DNA of 64,000 nt from Coriobacteriaceae bacterium AM113-163 (GCA_027673765.1 JAQDWB010000001.1:62001-126000), one strand, 5' to 3'; numbered from the stretch's first letter, positions 15,680 to 25,047 are shown. Numbers and translations: made by a program. Notes: generated by a model not told the origin, from the sequence alone.

Positions 15680-15925
15680 AGATGCCTCCAACGTATCAGG
15701 CGTGCATGTTGCACGCGTGTGGTTTGCCGGAAACGTTTCGTACGTGTTTCCCAGCACGGTCAGCGCTCCTATTTTACGCTGCTTAACGATGCCTCTGAAC
15801 AGCGATTTTGTGATATATCAGTTGAAGGCCAACTTATTGCGGGGGTGTTTCTGCGCCGCGGGCTCAAGTGGGGTACGCTAAGGTGCGAAAAACGAGTGCG
15901 CACGAATCGCACGGAGGGAGCACCT

Positions 15926-16825
15926 ATGATTATTGAGAACCATGCGCTGTGGGGCGAGGAGCCGACCGAGGATTATCCGGCGACGTTTACGTATCTGGGT
16001 GCCGAGCCGCTGCCCGACAAGCCCAATGGCCGCCGCCCCGCGGTGATCATCTGCGGCGGAGGCGGGTTTACGCATATCGCTCCGCACGAGCAGGACCCGG
16101 TGGCGTTTGCGTTTTTGGACCGCGGCTACCAGGCCTTTGTGCTCAACTATGTGACGAGCGCCACGGGCGACGTGAGCTTTCCGCACCCGCAGGCGGACCT
16201 CGCCAAGATGGTCGCTACCGTGCGCGCCAACGCCGACGAGTGGCATGTCGATCCCAAGCGCGTGTGCATCGTGGGTTTCTCGGCGGGCGGCATGATCTGT
16301 GCCTCGTTGGCAACGCAGTGGAAGACCGGATCCTTCGCGGGCCTTGCCGGGGCCCGTCCGGAGGATATTCGTCCCGACGCCGTGGTGCTGGGCTATCCGT
16401 TGCTCGACCTTGCCTATGTGCGCGATATGCAGACGCGCGACCCGCGCATCGACCTGCGCGTGCCCAAGACGGGTGGCAAGACAGGGCGCGATTTGCTCAA
16501 CGACTATCTGTCGATGGTGACGGGCGGCGAGGCGACCGATGAGCACCTGACCGACATTTGCCCTACCACGCACGTTTCGCGCCAGATGCCCCCGACCTTT
16601 GTGTGGGGCGTTTCGGACGATAAGACGGCGCCGGTCGCGCAGGTCTACCCGTTTGCGCGGCGCATGGCCGAGGAGGGTGTTGCATGCGAGATGCACGTCT
16701 TTGACCAGGGTGGCCACGGCCTTTCGCTCGGCAACGCCAATACCGCGGTCGATAACGAGGACAAGCAGGTGGCGGTCCGTCCATGGATTCGCCTAGCCTT
16801 CCGCTTCCTGGAGCGCCATATGTAA
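15926..16825 (+). CDS. Alpha/beta hydrolase (esterase-like)
   Basis: 299 residues. The oxyanion segment is IICGGGGF, the nucleophile elbow GFSAGG sits near residue 116, a likely acid Asp lies in WGVSDDKTAPV, and the catalytic His is in DQGGHGLSLG near the end. There is no signal peptide, so it is cytosolic. Related proteins are annotated as carbohydrate or acetyl-xylan esterases, but the substrate is uncertain. The start is ATG 15926 behind GGAGGGAG; a long in-frame extension upstream is antisense to the EIIA gene and is not coding. A small gene follows 47 bp downstream. Confidence 0.85.
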   Translation: MIIENHALWGEEPTEDYPATFTYLGAEPLPDKPNGRRPAVIICGGGGFTHIAPHEQDPVAFAFLDRGYQAFVLNYVTSATGDVSFPHPQADLAKMVATVRANADEWHVDPKRVCIVGFSAGGMICASLATQWKTGSFAGLAGARPEDIRPDAVVLGYPLLDLAYVRDMQTRDPRIDLRVPKTGGKTGRDLLNDYLSMVTGGEATDEHLTDICPTTHVSRQMPPTFVWGVSDDKTAPVAQVYPFARRMAEEGVACEMHVFDQGGHGLSLGNANTAVDNEDKQVAVRPWIRLAFRFLERHM

Positions 16826-16872
16826 AAGTAGACTACTTGCCCGTTTCAAAAAGCCTACTCAGAGGAGGAACC

Positions 16873-17193
16873 ATGCTTGAGGGTACGTATGTGGTTTCGG
16901 CCCAGACGCCGGTGGGGAGTAGACGCGGCGAGGTGACGTTTTCACATGGGGTGAACGGCGCGCTCAGGGCAGTACTAAACGTCAGGGGTCTCAATATTGC
17001 TCTCTCGAGTGCCCGTGCTGAGGGCGATTTCTTTGAGCTCTTGGGTACTATCTCCCACGTCTTGATGGGCAAGGCGCCCTTTACATGCACGGGGTCGGTC
17101 GAGGGTGATCGACTCACTGCTACCGCGCGGTCGGGTTCCGTTTCGATCTCGCTGAGCGGTATGCGTAAAGAGCCTTCGGGGCGCACCGCATAA
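16873..17193 (+). CDS. Hypothetical small protein
   Basis: 106 residues starting at ATG 16873, 3 nt after AGAGGAGGA. I do not recognise a family with certainty. The sequence is rich in beta-type residues: GTYVVSAQTPVGSRRGEVTF, then LRAVLNVRGLNIAL, and GSVEGDRLTATARSGSVSISL. This suggests a single small beta-barrel that tests a change in a property by comparing strands, as in uncharacterised short Coriobacteriia proteins. It has no membrane segment or signal. It lies between the hydrolase and feoAB on the same strand. Confidence 0.65.
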   Translation: MLEGTYVVSAQTPVGSRRGEVTFSHGVNGALRAVLNVRGLNIALSSARAEGDFFELLGTISHVLMGKAPFTCTGSVEGDRLTATARSGSVSISLSGMRKEPSGRTA

Positions 17194-17266
17194 AGTTTGC
17201 GCAGGTAAACATCGGTATTTGACTTTATAAAATAGTTCAGAGCGCTATCATTTGTCGTTACGAGTT

Positions 17267-17291
17267 GGTTAACCCCGGTAAACGGTTAACC
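17267..17291. promoter_or_regulatory. Candidate iron-regulator operator ahead of feoAB
   Basis: GGTTAACC at 17267-17274 and again at 17284-17291 lie 24 bp before the GTG start of the FeoA-FeoB gene. The two identical palindromic half-sites resemble DtxR/IdeR boxes (AGGTTAGGCTAACCT type). Iron repression of feo genes is well established in other bacteria; the assignment here is by position and resemblance. Confidence 0.45.
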
Positions 17292-17314
17292 GCGTCTAAC
17301 GAAAGGATGAGCGC

Positions 17315-19675
17315 GTGAAGCTCGATACACTCGAGATTGGAAAGGACGCCGTTGTCGCATCGGTGACATCCGACGACCAGGCGCTCCGTCAGCATATTTT
17401 GGACATGGGCCTGACGCCGGGCACCGAAGTCACCATGATGAAGTACGCCCCTATGGGCGACCCGCTCGAGATTCGCCTGCGTGGCTACGAGTTGACGCTG
17501 CGCAAGGACGATGCTGCTCGCATCGAGCTCGTGGGTGTTCACGACACAGACACGGGTCCGCGCACTAACGCCGCAATCGGCACGACGGAGCACCCGGCAC
17601 TTGGCGAGGGGACGTATTCGCCCCGTGCGGCAAAAACGGCCGTGCCCGAGGGTGCGCCGCTGCATTTCGCCCTCGCCGGCAACCAAAACTGCGGTAAGAC
17701 CACGCTGTTCAACCAGCTTACGGGCTCCAACCAGCACGTCGGTAACTTTCCCGGCGTGACGGTCGACCGCAAGGACGGCACCATCCGTAACCATCCCGAG
17801 GCAAGCGTTACCGACCTGCCCGGCATCTATTCGCTGTCTCCGTACACGGGCGAAGAGATCGTCAGTCGCCAATTTATCCTGGACGAAAACCCCGACGCCA
17901 TCATCGACATCATCGACGCTACTAATATCGAACGCAACCTGTACCTGACGCTGCAGCTTATGGAGCTCGACCGCCCCATGGTCATCGCGCTCAACATGAT
18001 GGACGAGGTGACGGCCAACGGCGGCGCCGTGGACGTCAACCTGCTCGAGAGCCTGTTGGGCGTGCCTGTTGTCCCCATTAGCGCTGCCCGCAACGAGGGT
18101 ATCGGCGAGCTGGTGGATCATGCCTTGCACGTGGCACGGTTCCGCGAGCGCCCCGGTCGCCTGGACTTCTGTGCGCCCGATGGCTCGGACGGCGGTGCAC
18201 TGCATCGCTGCATCCACGGCATTGCCAACCTGATCGAGGACCATGCCGTGACGGCGCACATTCCGGTGCGTTTTGCGGCGACCAAGCTGGTTGAAGGCGA
18301 TGAGCTGGTGACCGAGGCGCTTCACTTGGATCGCAATGAGCTCGACGCTATCGAGCACATCATTACCCAGATGGAGGGCGAAGCCGGCACCGACCGCCTG
18401 TCCGCGCTGGCCGATATGCGCTTTAGCTTTATCGGCGACGTGTGCGGGCGCTGCGTCGTCAAGCCGCATGAGAGCCGCGAGCACGTGCGCTCCGTCAAGA
18501 TCGACCGCATCCTGACGGGTCGCTACACAGCCATTCCGGCGTTTCTGGTGATCATGGGCCTCGTCTTTTGGCTGACGTTTGGCGTGATCGGCGCGGCGTT
18601 GCAGGGACTCATGGAGGACGGCATCGCTGCCATCATCGCCTCGGCCGATGCGGGCCTCAAGGCGTTCGGCACCAACGACGTAGTGCGCTCGCTGGCTGTC
18701 GACGGCGTGCTTACGGGCGTGGGCAGCGTGCTGACCTTCCTGCCGATTATCGTCGTGCTCTTTTTGTTCCTTTCCATTCTGGAAGACTCCGGATACATGG
18801 CACGCGTGGCCTTTGTCATGGATAAGGTACTGCGTCGCTTTGGCCTTTCGGGCCGCAGCTTCGTCCCCATGCTCGTCGGTTTTGGCTGCACCGTGCCGGC
18901 TATCATGTCGACCCGTACGCTCCCATCCGAGCACGACCGCAAGATGACGGTCATGCTCACGCCGTTCATGAGCTGCTCGGCCAAGTTGCCGGTCTACGGT
19001 CTGCTGTGCGGGGCGTTTTTCCCACAGGCGACGGTTCCCGCCATGGTCTCGCTCTATCTGATTGGCATTGCGATCGGTTGCATCGCGGCTTTGGTGCTCA
19101 ACCGCACGGCATTTAAGGGCGACCCGGTGCCGTTTATCATGGAGCTTCCCAATTACCGTCTGCCGAGCGTCAAGACGACGGTGATGCTGGCATGGGATAA
19201 GGCCAAGGACTTTATTACCAAGGCCTTTACCATTATCTTTGCCGCTACCGTGGTCATCTGGTTCCTTCAGACGTTCGACATTCGCTTTAATGTGGTCGCC
19301 GATCAGTCGCAAAGCCTGCTTGCGGGTCTCGGCAGCATCATCGCGCCGGCGCTGGCGCCGCTTGGGTTTGGCGATTGGCGAGCATCCACGGCGCTCGTCA
19401 CCGGACTTATCGCCAAGGAGAGCGTCATCTCGACGCTCACCGTGCTTTTGGGTGCAACATCGCCCGCGGCACTGTCGACCATGTTTTCGCCGTTTACCGC
19501 TTACGTGTTCCTGGTCTTTACGCTGCTGTACCCGCCCTGCGTAGCGGCAATCGGCGCCGTCAAGAGTGAGCTGGGCGCGCGCTATGCCGTTGCCGTGTTC
19601 GCGTTTCAGGTGACGGTCGCCTGGATCGTGGCGTTTGTCGTGCATTCGGCGGGCATATTGCTGGGGTTGGCTTAG
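17315..19675 (+). CDS. feoB: Ferrous iron transporter FeoA-FeoB fusion
   Basis: 786 residues. Residues 1-80 form a FeoA SH3-like domain (VTSDDQALRQHILDMGLTPG, then YELTLRKDDAARIEL). The FeoB G domain starts near residue 115: G1 GNQNCGKTTLFN, G2 GVTVDRKDG, G3 DLPGIYSLS, G4 ALNMMDE and G5 SAARN. A GDI helical region and about eight to ten membrane spans follow, with the conserved gate GFGCTVPAIMSTRTL and a second half repeat. It imports Fe2+ across the cytoplasmic membrane, typical of anaerobes. Fusion of FeoA and FeoB in one chain is known but less common than separate genes. The start is GTG 17315. Confidence 0.95.
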   Translation: MKLDTLEIGKDAVVASVTSDDQALRQHILDMGLTPGTEVTMMKYAPMGDPLEIRLRGYELTLRKDDAARIELVGVHDTDTGPRTNAAIGTTEHPALGEGTYSPRAAKTAVPEGAPLHFALAGNQNCGKTTLFNQLTGSNQHVGNFPGVTVDRKDGTIRNHPEASVTDLPGIYSLSPYTGEEIVSRQFILDENPDAIIDIIDATNIERNLYLTLQLMELDRPMVIALNMMDEVTANGGAVDVNLLESLLGVPVVPISAARNEGIGELVDHALHVARFRERPGRLDFCAPDGSDGGALHRCIHGIANLIEDHAVTAHIPVRFAATKLVEGDELVTEALHLDRNELDAIEHIITQMEGEAGTDRLSALADMRFSFIGDVCGRCVVKPHESREHVRSVKIDRILTGRYTAIPAFLVIMGLVFWLTFGVIGAALQGLMEDGIAAIIASADAGLKAFGTNDVVRSLAVDGVLTGVGSVLTFLPIIVVLFLFLSILEDSGYMARVAFVMDKVLRRFGLSGRSFVPMLVGFGCTVPAIMSTRTLPSEHDRKMTVMLTPFMSCSAKLPVYGLLCGAFFPQATVPAMVSLYLIGIAIGCIAALVLNRTAFKGDPVPFIMELPNYRLPSVKTTVMLAWDKAKDFITKAFTIIFAATVVIWFLQTFDIRFNVVADQSQSLLAGLGSIIAPALAPLGFGDWRASTALVTGLIAKESVISTLTVLLGATSPAALSTMFSPFTAYVFLVFTLLYPPCVAAIGAVKSELGARYAVAVFAFQVTVAWIVAFVVHSAGILLGLA

Positions 19676-19717
19676 CTATTAATTGACGTCGCCACCTCTG
19701 TGTATTGAGTTGATTGC

Positions 19718-19752
19718 GGCCCCGCATCTGTACTGACGGATGCGGGGTCGTT
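19718..19752 (+). terminator. feoAB terminator
   Basis: GGCCCCGCATC (19718-19728) pairs with GATGCGGGGTC (19739-19749), followed by GTTGCT. The T tract is weak, but the stem is strong and lies 43 bp beyond the stop. Confidence 0.65.
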
Positions 19753-19798
19753 GCTATATAATCGCCCACCGCTCAAGACAATCGGAGAGGTTTCCTAC

Positions 19799-20995
19799 AT
19801 GACTCAGGCAAGGCAAGATGGCATCTCACTCAAGCAGTGGCTCCCGCTTATCGGGCTCGCCTGCTGCGCGTTCGTATTCAACACGTCGGAGTTCATGCCC
19901 ATTGGCCTTCTGACTGATATCGCCGCGTCGTTCTCGCTTACCGAGGCCCAGGCCGGCATCATGATCTCGGTCTACGCCTGGGGCGTCATGCTGCTGTCGT
20001 TGCCGCTTATGGTGTTTGCCTCGCGCTTTGAGTTCAAGCGTATGCTGCTCGGCGTGCTTGCCGTGTTCTCGCTGGGTCAGTTCCTGTCCGCCGTGGCGCC
20101 TACCTATCCTATTTTGGTTTGCGCGCGTCTGGTGGTCGCCTGCGCGCATGCCGTGTTCTGGTCGGTCGCCTCGATCATGGCGGCGCGTCTGGTTGACACG
20201 CGCCACGGGGCGCTCGCCATCAGCATGATCGCCACGGGCTCGTCCATCGCGCAGATCTTTGGCCTGCCGATCGGCCGCGCCATCGGACTGGCCGTGGGCT
20301 GGCGCATGACATTCGCCGTGGTTGGGGCCCTCTCTGCCGCTTCGGTGGTGTATCAGGCAGCGGTGTTCCCGGCCATGCCGGCGGGCGAGCGCTTTACCGT
20401 CAAACAGCTGCCCGAGCTGCTCAAGAACCCGTTCCTCATCGCGCTCTACGCGGTCACGGTCTTTATGGCGACCGGCTACTACGCGGGTTACAGCTATATC
20501 GAGCCCTTCCTGGCGCAGGTCGCCCATGTCGACGCAAGCGCCATCACCATGACGCTGACGGCGTTTGGTTGCTCCGGTCTGCTCGGAAGCTGGCTGTTCG
20601 GCCGACTGTTCGATGGCCATCGCTTTCCGTTCTTGGCTATCACACTCTCCGGCGTGCCTGTGGCTCTGCTGCTCATGGGTCCGGTTGCACCGTCGCTCGT
20701 CGCCGTTCTCGCTGTTTGCGCGCTATGGGGCTGCTGCTCCACGGCCTTTAACGTGGCGTTTCAGGCCGAGCTCATCAAGTACACGCCGGCGGATTCGTCG
20801 GCCGTCGCCATGTCGATCTTCTCGGGCCTGTTTAACCTCGGCATCGGCACGGGCACCGCGATCGGCGGCGCCGTGGTTTCGGGTCCCGGTATCACCTGGA
20901 TTGGCTTCGCGGGCGGGGCGATTACCGTCGTGGGCGTCATCCTCGCCATTACGGTGCTGTTCCCGGCCATACGCCGCGCAAAGCCCGTCGCCTAA
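19799..20995 (+). CDS. MFS transporter (DHA1/sugar-efflux type)
   Basis: 398 residues with twelve predicted membrane spans. The first spans read LIGLACCAFVFNTSEFMPIG, and motif A-like FASRFEFKRMLLG follows span 2. The NTSEFMPIGLL signature is shared with the SotB/YdeA/AraJ group of sugar and drug exporters. The substrate is not determinable. GGAGAGG precedes the ATG at 19799. It is a single gene downstream of the feoAB terminator; a long hairpin lies after it. Confidence 0.88.
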   Translation: MTQARQDGISLKQWLPLIGLACCAFVFNTSEFMPIGLLTDIAASFSLTEAQAGIMISVYAWGVMLLSLPLMVFASRFEFKRMLLGVLAVFSLGQFLSAVAPTYPILVCARLVVACAHAVFWSVASIMAARLVDTRHGALAISMIATGSSIAQIFGLPIGRAIGLAVGWRMTFAVVGALSAASVVYQAAVFPAMPAGERFTVKQLPELLKNPFLIALYAVTVFMATGYYAGYSYIEPFLAQVAHVDASAITMTLTAFGCSGLLGSWLFGRLFDGHRFPFLAITLSGVPVALLLMGPVAPSLVAVLAVCALWGCCSTAFNVAFQAELIKYTPADSSAVAMSIFSGLFNLGIGTGTAIGGAVVSGPGITWIGFAGGAITVVGVILAITVLFPAIRRAKPVA

Positions 20996-21010
20996 TCACG
21001 TTCCCTCATC

Positions 21011-21077
21011 AGTTGCGGTGGAATAGAGACTGTTTGCCCGGTTTATTGGTCTCAACAGTCCCTATTTCACCGCAACT
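21011..21077. repeat. 24-bp-arm hairpin after the MFS gene
   Basis: The left arm at 21011-21034 (AGTTGCGGTGGAATAGAGAC and TGTT) pairs with the right arm at 21054-21077, with two mismatches and a 19-nt loop. No T tract follows, so it need not be a terminator. It belongs to the generally palindrome-rich intergenic DNA of this window. Confidence 0.7.
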
Positions 21078-21149
21078 TATTTTGGGGGAGGGGATGCGCG
21101 GCGGGCATACAATGGATGGCGTTGCGTGAAAGATTACCGGGAGGTTGCT

Positions 21150-22526
21150 ATGTGGGCATACGAGACGACGTTCTATCAGATCTATCCGCTAGGCTTCTGT
21201 GGAGCTCCGCGCGAAAACGCCGCACCCGTTGCCGAGAATGAGCTTGCCCAAGCTGCCGGCACCGCGCCCAACCCCGATGCTCCTATCATGAAGATTGCCC
21301 AATGGGCCGACTACCTGCAAGGGCTCGGCATCGGCGCCGTGCTCATCAATCCGCCGCTCGAATCCGACAGCCACGGCTACGATACGCGCAGCCTGCGCCA
21401 TATCGATCGCCGCCTGGGTGGGGATGCCGATTTTGCCGCCGTATGCGAGACGCTGCATGCCCACGGCATCCGCGTGGTACTCGACGCCGTCTTCAACCAC
21501 GTCGGCCGCGGCTTTTGGGCCTTCCGCGATGTTCAGGAGCGAAAGTGGGACTCGCCTTACAAAGACTGGTTTCATATCAGCTTTGACGGTGACTCGTGCT
21601 ACGGCGATGGCTTTTGGTATGAGGGCTGGGAAGGCCATTTTGAGCTCGTGAAGCTCAACCTGCAAAACCCCGCCGTGGTCGATTACCTGCTCGAGTCCGT
21701 GCGTCGTTGGGCCGAGGTCTTTGGCGTCGACGGCCTGCGCCTGGACGTTGCCTATATGCTCGACCGCGACTTTATGCGCCGCCTGCACGCCTTTACCCGT
21801 GAGCTTAAGCCCGACTTTGTGCTGATCGGCGAGACGCTTCACGGCGACTACAACCAGATCGTCAACGACGAGATGCTCGATTCCTGCACCAACTACGAGT
21901 GCTACAAGGGCCTGTACTCCAGCTTTAACTCGGTCAACATGTTCGAGATTGCCCACTCGCTGCATCGCCAGTTTGGTGGTGACCCGTGGTGCATTTATCG
22001 CGGCAAGCATCTGCTGTCGTTTGTCGACAACCATGACGTGCCGCGCCTGGCGAGTATCCTGACGGACAAGTCCTGCCTGCGCCCCGCCTACGGCATGCTC
22101 TTTGGCATGCCGGGCATCCCATGCGTCTACTATGGCAGCGAGTGGGGGATTGCCGGCGAAAAGGGCGGCCCCGATGGTGACTGGGCGCTGCGACCTGCGC
22201 TCGATGAGCCTGTGCCCAACGAGCTGACGGCGTTCGTCACGCAGCTCACGCACCTTCGCTCGGCCGACGACGCGGCGGCCCGTGCTCTCAACTACGGTGC
22301 CTATCGCAACGTGGTGATCCAGAACAAGCAGCTGCTGTTCGAGCGCGCCTGCGACGGCGCGACGGTACTCGTGGCGGTGAATGCCGTGGACGAGCCTTAC
22401 ACCTTTGGCGCCGGCGAGCTCAATGGGTCTTTTGTCGACCTGCTTACCGACGGTGCACCTGCGGTCGAGCTGACGGGCACCCTTGAGCTTGCGCCCTACG
22501 AGGTACGCTATCTGTTGAGGGCCTAA
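21150..22526 (+). CDS. Cytosolic GH13 alpha-glycosidase
   Basis: 458 residues, short for GH13. The four conserved regions are present: I DAVFNHVG, II GLRLDVAYM (Asp nucleophile), III LIGETLHG (Glu acid/base) and IV SFVDNHDVPR. A small C-terminal beta domain ends in YEVRYLLRA. No signal peptide is seen, so it would act on imported maltodextrins or related alpha-glucans inside the cell. GGGAGG lies 5 nt before the ATG at 21150. The glycosylase gene begins 3 bp after its stop, so they are likely co-transcribed. Confidence 0.9.
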   Translation: MWAYETTFYQIYPLGFCGAPRENAAPVAENELAQAAGTAPNPDAPIMKIAQWADYLQGLGIGAVLINPPLESDSHGYDTRSLRHIDRRLGGDADFAAVCETLHAHGIRVVLDAVFNHVGRGFWAFRDVQERKWDSPYKDWFHISFDGDSCYGDGFWYEGWEGHFELVKLNLQNPAVVDYLLESVRRWAEVFGVDGLRLDVAYMLDRDFMRRLHAFTRELKPDFVLIGETLHGDYNQIVNDEMLDSCTNYECYKGLYSSFNSVNMFEIAHSLHRQFGGDPWCIYRGKHLLSFVDNHDVPRLASILTDKSCLRPAYGMLFGMPGIPCVYYGSEWGIAGEKGGPDGDWALRPALDEPVPNELTAFVTQLTHLRSADDAAARALNYGAYRNVVIQNKQLLFERACDGATVLVAVNAVDEPYTFGAGELNGSFVDLLTDGAPAVELTGTLELAPYEVRYLLRA

Positions 22527-22529
22527 GCC

Positions 22530-23093
22530 ATGGCTGTGTCCGACGAGGGCTATCAACATATTGAGCATGGGTTTGAACCCGTGTTCGACCAGCACTCGCG
22601 CGTTTTGGTGCTGGGGTCGTTTCCCTCGGTGCTTTCGCGCGCCAATGCCTTTTATTACGGCAACCCTCAGAATCGCTTTTGGCGCGTGATGGCCGCGTGC
22701 CTCGGAGTGCCTGTGCCGCCCAACGAGGGCGACCCTTTGGCAAGCGGTGAGCCCGCGACGCGCGATGCCTCCATTGCCGCCAAGCGGGCCATGCTGCTCA
22801 ACGGCGGTGTGGCCCTGTGGGATGTGATCGAGAGCTGTGACATTAAGGGCTCGAGTGACGCGAGCATTCGCAACGTTGTGCCGGCACATATCGAGCGCAT
22901 TACCGATGTCACGCCGATTGAGGTCGTTATCTGCAACGGCGGCGCGGCCGGGCGGCTCTACAAACGCTATCTACAAGAGCGGACGGGGCTACCTGCCATC
23001 GTGCTGCCGTCGACGAGTCCTGCCAACGCGGCGTGGCGTTTGGAGCGGCTTGTCGAGCGTTGGAGTGAAGCCGTTGACTGGGCAGCTTATTAA
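22530..23093 (+). CDS. DNA-deoxyinosine glycosylase (UDG superfamily)
   Basis: 187 residues. The N-terminal motif LGSFPSVLSR followed by FYYGNPQNRFWRVMA is typical of the hypoxanthine-DNA glycosylase branch of the uracil-DNA glycosylase superfamily. The C-terminal motif LPSTSPANA matches the second active-site loop. It removes deaminated purines or uracil from DNA in the first step of base excision repair. It starts 3 bp after the GH13 stop and ends 1 bp from the convergent gene at 23095. Confidence 0.85.
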   Translation: MAVSDEGYQHIEHGFEPVFDQHSRVLVLGSFPSVLSRANAFYYGNPQNRFWRVMAACLGVPVPPNEGDPLASGEPATRDASIAAKRAMLLNGGVALWDVIESCDIKGSSDASIRNVVPAHIERITDVTPIEVVICNGGAAGRLYKRYLQERTGLPAIVLPSTSPANAAWRLERLVERWSEAVDWAAY

Positions 23094-23094
23094 T

Positions 23095-23757
23095 TTAAAT
23101 TATTGATTGAGTGCGGGCGCCGAGGTGTTTCAGAACGCCTCGCCAGATCGGCGCCGGCACGGCTGGCTCGGCAAAAACCATGCCATTGGTGTCGATGTCC
23201 TCGGCACTGCCGCCGCCGAGTCGCTGTGCATGCTCAACCGAGCAACCCATACGCACCGCACCCACGAGCTTGTCCATGGCTTCGGAAAACGGTCGGCGCA
23301 AGAGGCCCATGCGTGGGGAGCGGCAAAGCGCTGCGATGCCAGCGCCGGTGCAGACGACAATGCCACCGCACCACGACAACCCCCGACGCTCGCACGCTTC
23401 GCGCAGATGGCCAACGACCGTGTGCGCCCGCTCGGGACTCCCACAGCCGGCTTGAACAACGACATAGACGCGCGCTTCCGTGCCCCCAAGGCAATCAAGC
23501 GCCTGCTCAACGACGCTCATCGCCTCGTTATTGAGCGCATTCTCAACAGCGAATACAATGCCGTCCGCAGTGCTGCCGCCATCATCCGTCCCCAGAGCGA
23601 CCAGACGGGGGAACGAAGTACCGGAAAGCTGAGCATAGGCGGCGATGGCATCCTGCAGGTCCCAGAGCAAAAACTCAAGATCGGCGCTATTGGGAATGCT
23701 GATATACGCAATGGTCTGCAACGTTTTTGGTACATCGCCGCGCGCGATCGTCTCCAT
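23095..23757 (-). CDS. Hypothetical protein, possibly flavodoxin-like fold
   Basis: 220 residues. I do not recognise the family with confidence. The order of segments suggests an alternating alpha/beta fold: TIAYISIPNSADLEFLLWDL, RLVALGTDDGGSTADGI, ARVYVVVQAGCGSPERAHTV, SWCGGIVVCTGAGIAALCRS. The last part resembles the substrate side of NADPH-dependent flavin oxidoreductase-like proteins, as does RPFSEAMDKLVGAV. There is no signal peptide. It converges with the glycosylase gene with one base between the stops and diverges from the aminotransferase gene. Confidence 0.65.
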   Translation of the reverse strand: METIARGDVPKTLQTIAYISIPNSADLEFLLWDLQDAIAAYAQLSGTSFPRLVALGTDDGGSTADGIVFAVENALNNEAMSVVEQALDCLGGTEARVYVVVQAGCGSPERAHTVVGHLREACERRGLSWCGGIVVCTGAGIAALCRSPRMGLLRRPFSEAMDKLVGAVRMGCSVEHAQRLGGGSAEDIDTNGMVFAEPAVPAPIWRGVLKHLGARTQSII

Positions 23758-23850
23758 GCCGCTTCCTTTCCGGTTGGTTTCCGTTTAGGTTACACCGTCC
23801 GGCGGCGCCCCGCCGCGCTATCCTAGTGCAACCCTTACGAAAGGAACGCC

Positions 23851-24987
23851 ATGCGCCTGCCCATGAATACCTCGCTTGCCACGCTCAAGCCCTCCGGCAT
23901 CCGCCGAATCAACGCGCTCGCCGCTCAGCATCCGGGATGCATCGCGCTTGCGCTCGGCGAGCCTGATTTTCCCACGCCCGATGTGATTAGCGCCGAGGTG
24001 ACCGCCGCGCTGGGCCGCGGCGACACGCACTATCCGCCCAACAACGGTCACCCTGTCCTGCGCGAGGCGCTGTCTGCTTACATGGGGGACGCGGGCCTTA
24101 CGTTTTCGGCCGACGAGGTCATCCTGACCGACGGCGCGACCGAGGCCCTGTCGGCAACATTCATGGCTATGCTCAACCCCGGCGACGAGGTTATTATCCC
24201 CACGCCGGCCTTTGGCCTGTACGAGAGCATCGTCGTAGCCAATCACGCCAAAGCGGTCTTTTTGGATACGGAGCCTGCGCAATTTCAGATTGACGAGGAA
24301 GCGCTTCGCGCCTGTGTGACCCCGGCGACCAAGGCCATCGTTATCTGCTCGCCCAACAATCCCACGGGCTGCATTCTCAACGCGGCATCGCTCGACGCCG
24401 TGGCGCGCGTAGCGGAGCAGTTGGGCATCTACGTGGTCTGCGACGACGTATACAACCGCCTCGTCTATGTGGACGGCTACGAGCGCTTTGCCCAACGCCA
24501 CCCGGAGCTACGCGAGCAGACGGTCGTCATCGAGAGCTTCTCCAAGCCATGGGCCATGACCGGCTGGCGCTTGGGTTGGCTCGCAGCGGCAGCCCCCGTC
24601 ATCGCCGAGATCGCAAAAGCTCACCAATACTTAGTATCGAGTGCCGTCTCCTTCGAGATGGACGCCGCAGCCCGAGCCCTGACCGTCGACTCAACCCCCA
24701 TGCTCAAAGTCTACCGAGCCCGCCGCGAACGCGTCCTCGCAGCCTTATACGCCATGGGCCTCGACGTAGTAGAGCCCGCAGGAGCCTTCTACACTTTCCC
24801 GAGCATCAAAAAGTTCGGCCTAACCAGCGAAGACTTCTGCATCAAAGCCATCGAAGAGGCAAACGTAGCCCTAGTCCCGGGCGACTGCTTCGGCACCGAA
24901 GGTCATATCCGCCTAAGCTACTGCGTCTCCGACGAAAACCTGGACGAAGGCCTCCGCCGCCTGTCCAACTTCCTTTCAACCCTGTAG
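23851..24987 (+). CDS. PLP-dependent aminotransferase, class I/II
   Basis: 378 residues. It is a fold-type I aminotransferase with GEPDFPTPDVI near the N-terminus, TDGATEALSATF for phosphate binding, NNPTGCIL, DDVYNRLVY (Asp contacting the pyridine N) and the Schiff-base lysine in SFSKPWAMTGWRLGW. A C-terminal Arg in GHIRLSY binds the substrate carboxylate. Aspartate or aromatic aminotransferase activity is likely; the exact amino acid is open. GAAAGGAACGCC precedes the ATG. From about 24600 the codon use shifts to A-ending codons (GCA, GTA, CTA, GAA), unlike the first half. Confidence 0.92.
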   Translation: MRLPMNTSLATLKPSGIRRINALAAQHPGCIALALGEPDFPTPDVISAEVTAALGRGDTHYPPNNGHPVLREALSAYMGDAGLTFSADEVILTDGATEALSATFMAMLNPGDEVIIPTPAFGLYESIVVANHAKAVFLDTEPAQFQIDEEALRACVTPATKAIVICSPNNPTGCILNAASLDAVARVAEQLGIYVVCDDVYNRLVYVDGYERFAQRHPELREQTVVIESFSKPWAMTGWRLGWLAAAAPVIAEIAKAHQYLVSSAVSFEMDAAARALTVDSTPMLKVYRARRERVLAALYAMGLDVVEPAGAFYTFPSIKKFGLTSEDFCIKAIEEANVALVPGDCFGTEGHIRLSYCVSDENLDEGLRRLSNFLSTL

Positions 24988-25047
24988 CCCAACGGGACCA
25001 AACCCATCAGCCCACCGACCTAAGAGTTATGCGCGGGGCGCGCCGGC

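Noticed and set aside
15077..15925. N-terminal extension of the alpha/beta hydrolase
   Set aside because: This part is antisense to the EIIA gene; a clear ribosome binding site and hydrolase N-terminus are found at 15926.
17258..19645. 795-codon antisense frame over feoAB
   Set aside because: Same cause; its translation is rich in His, Arg and Gly without structure, while the plus strand encodes clear FeoA and FeoB domains.
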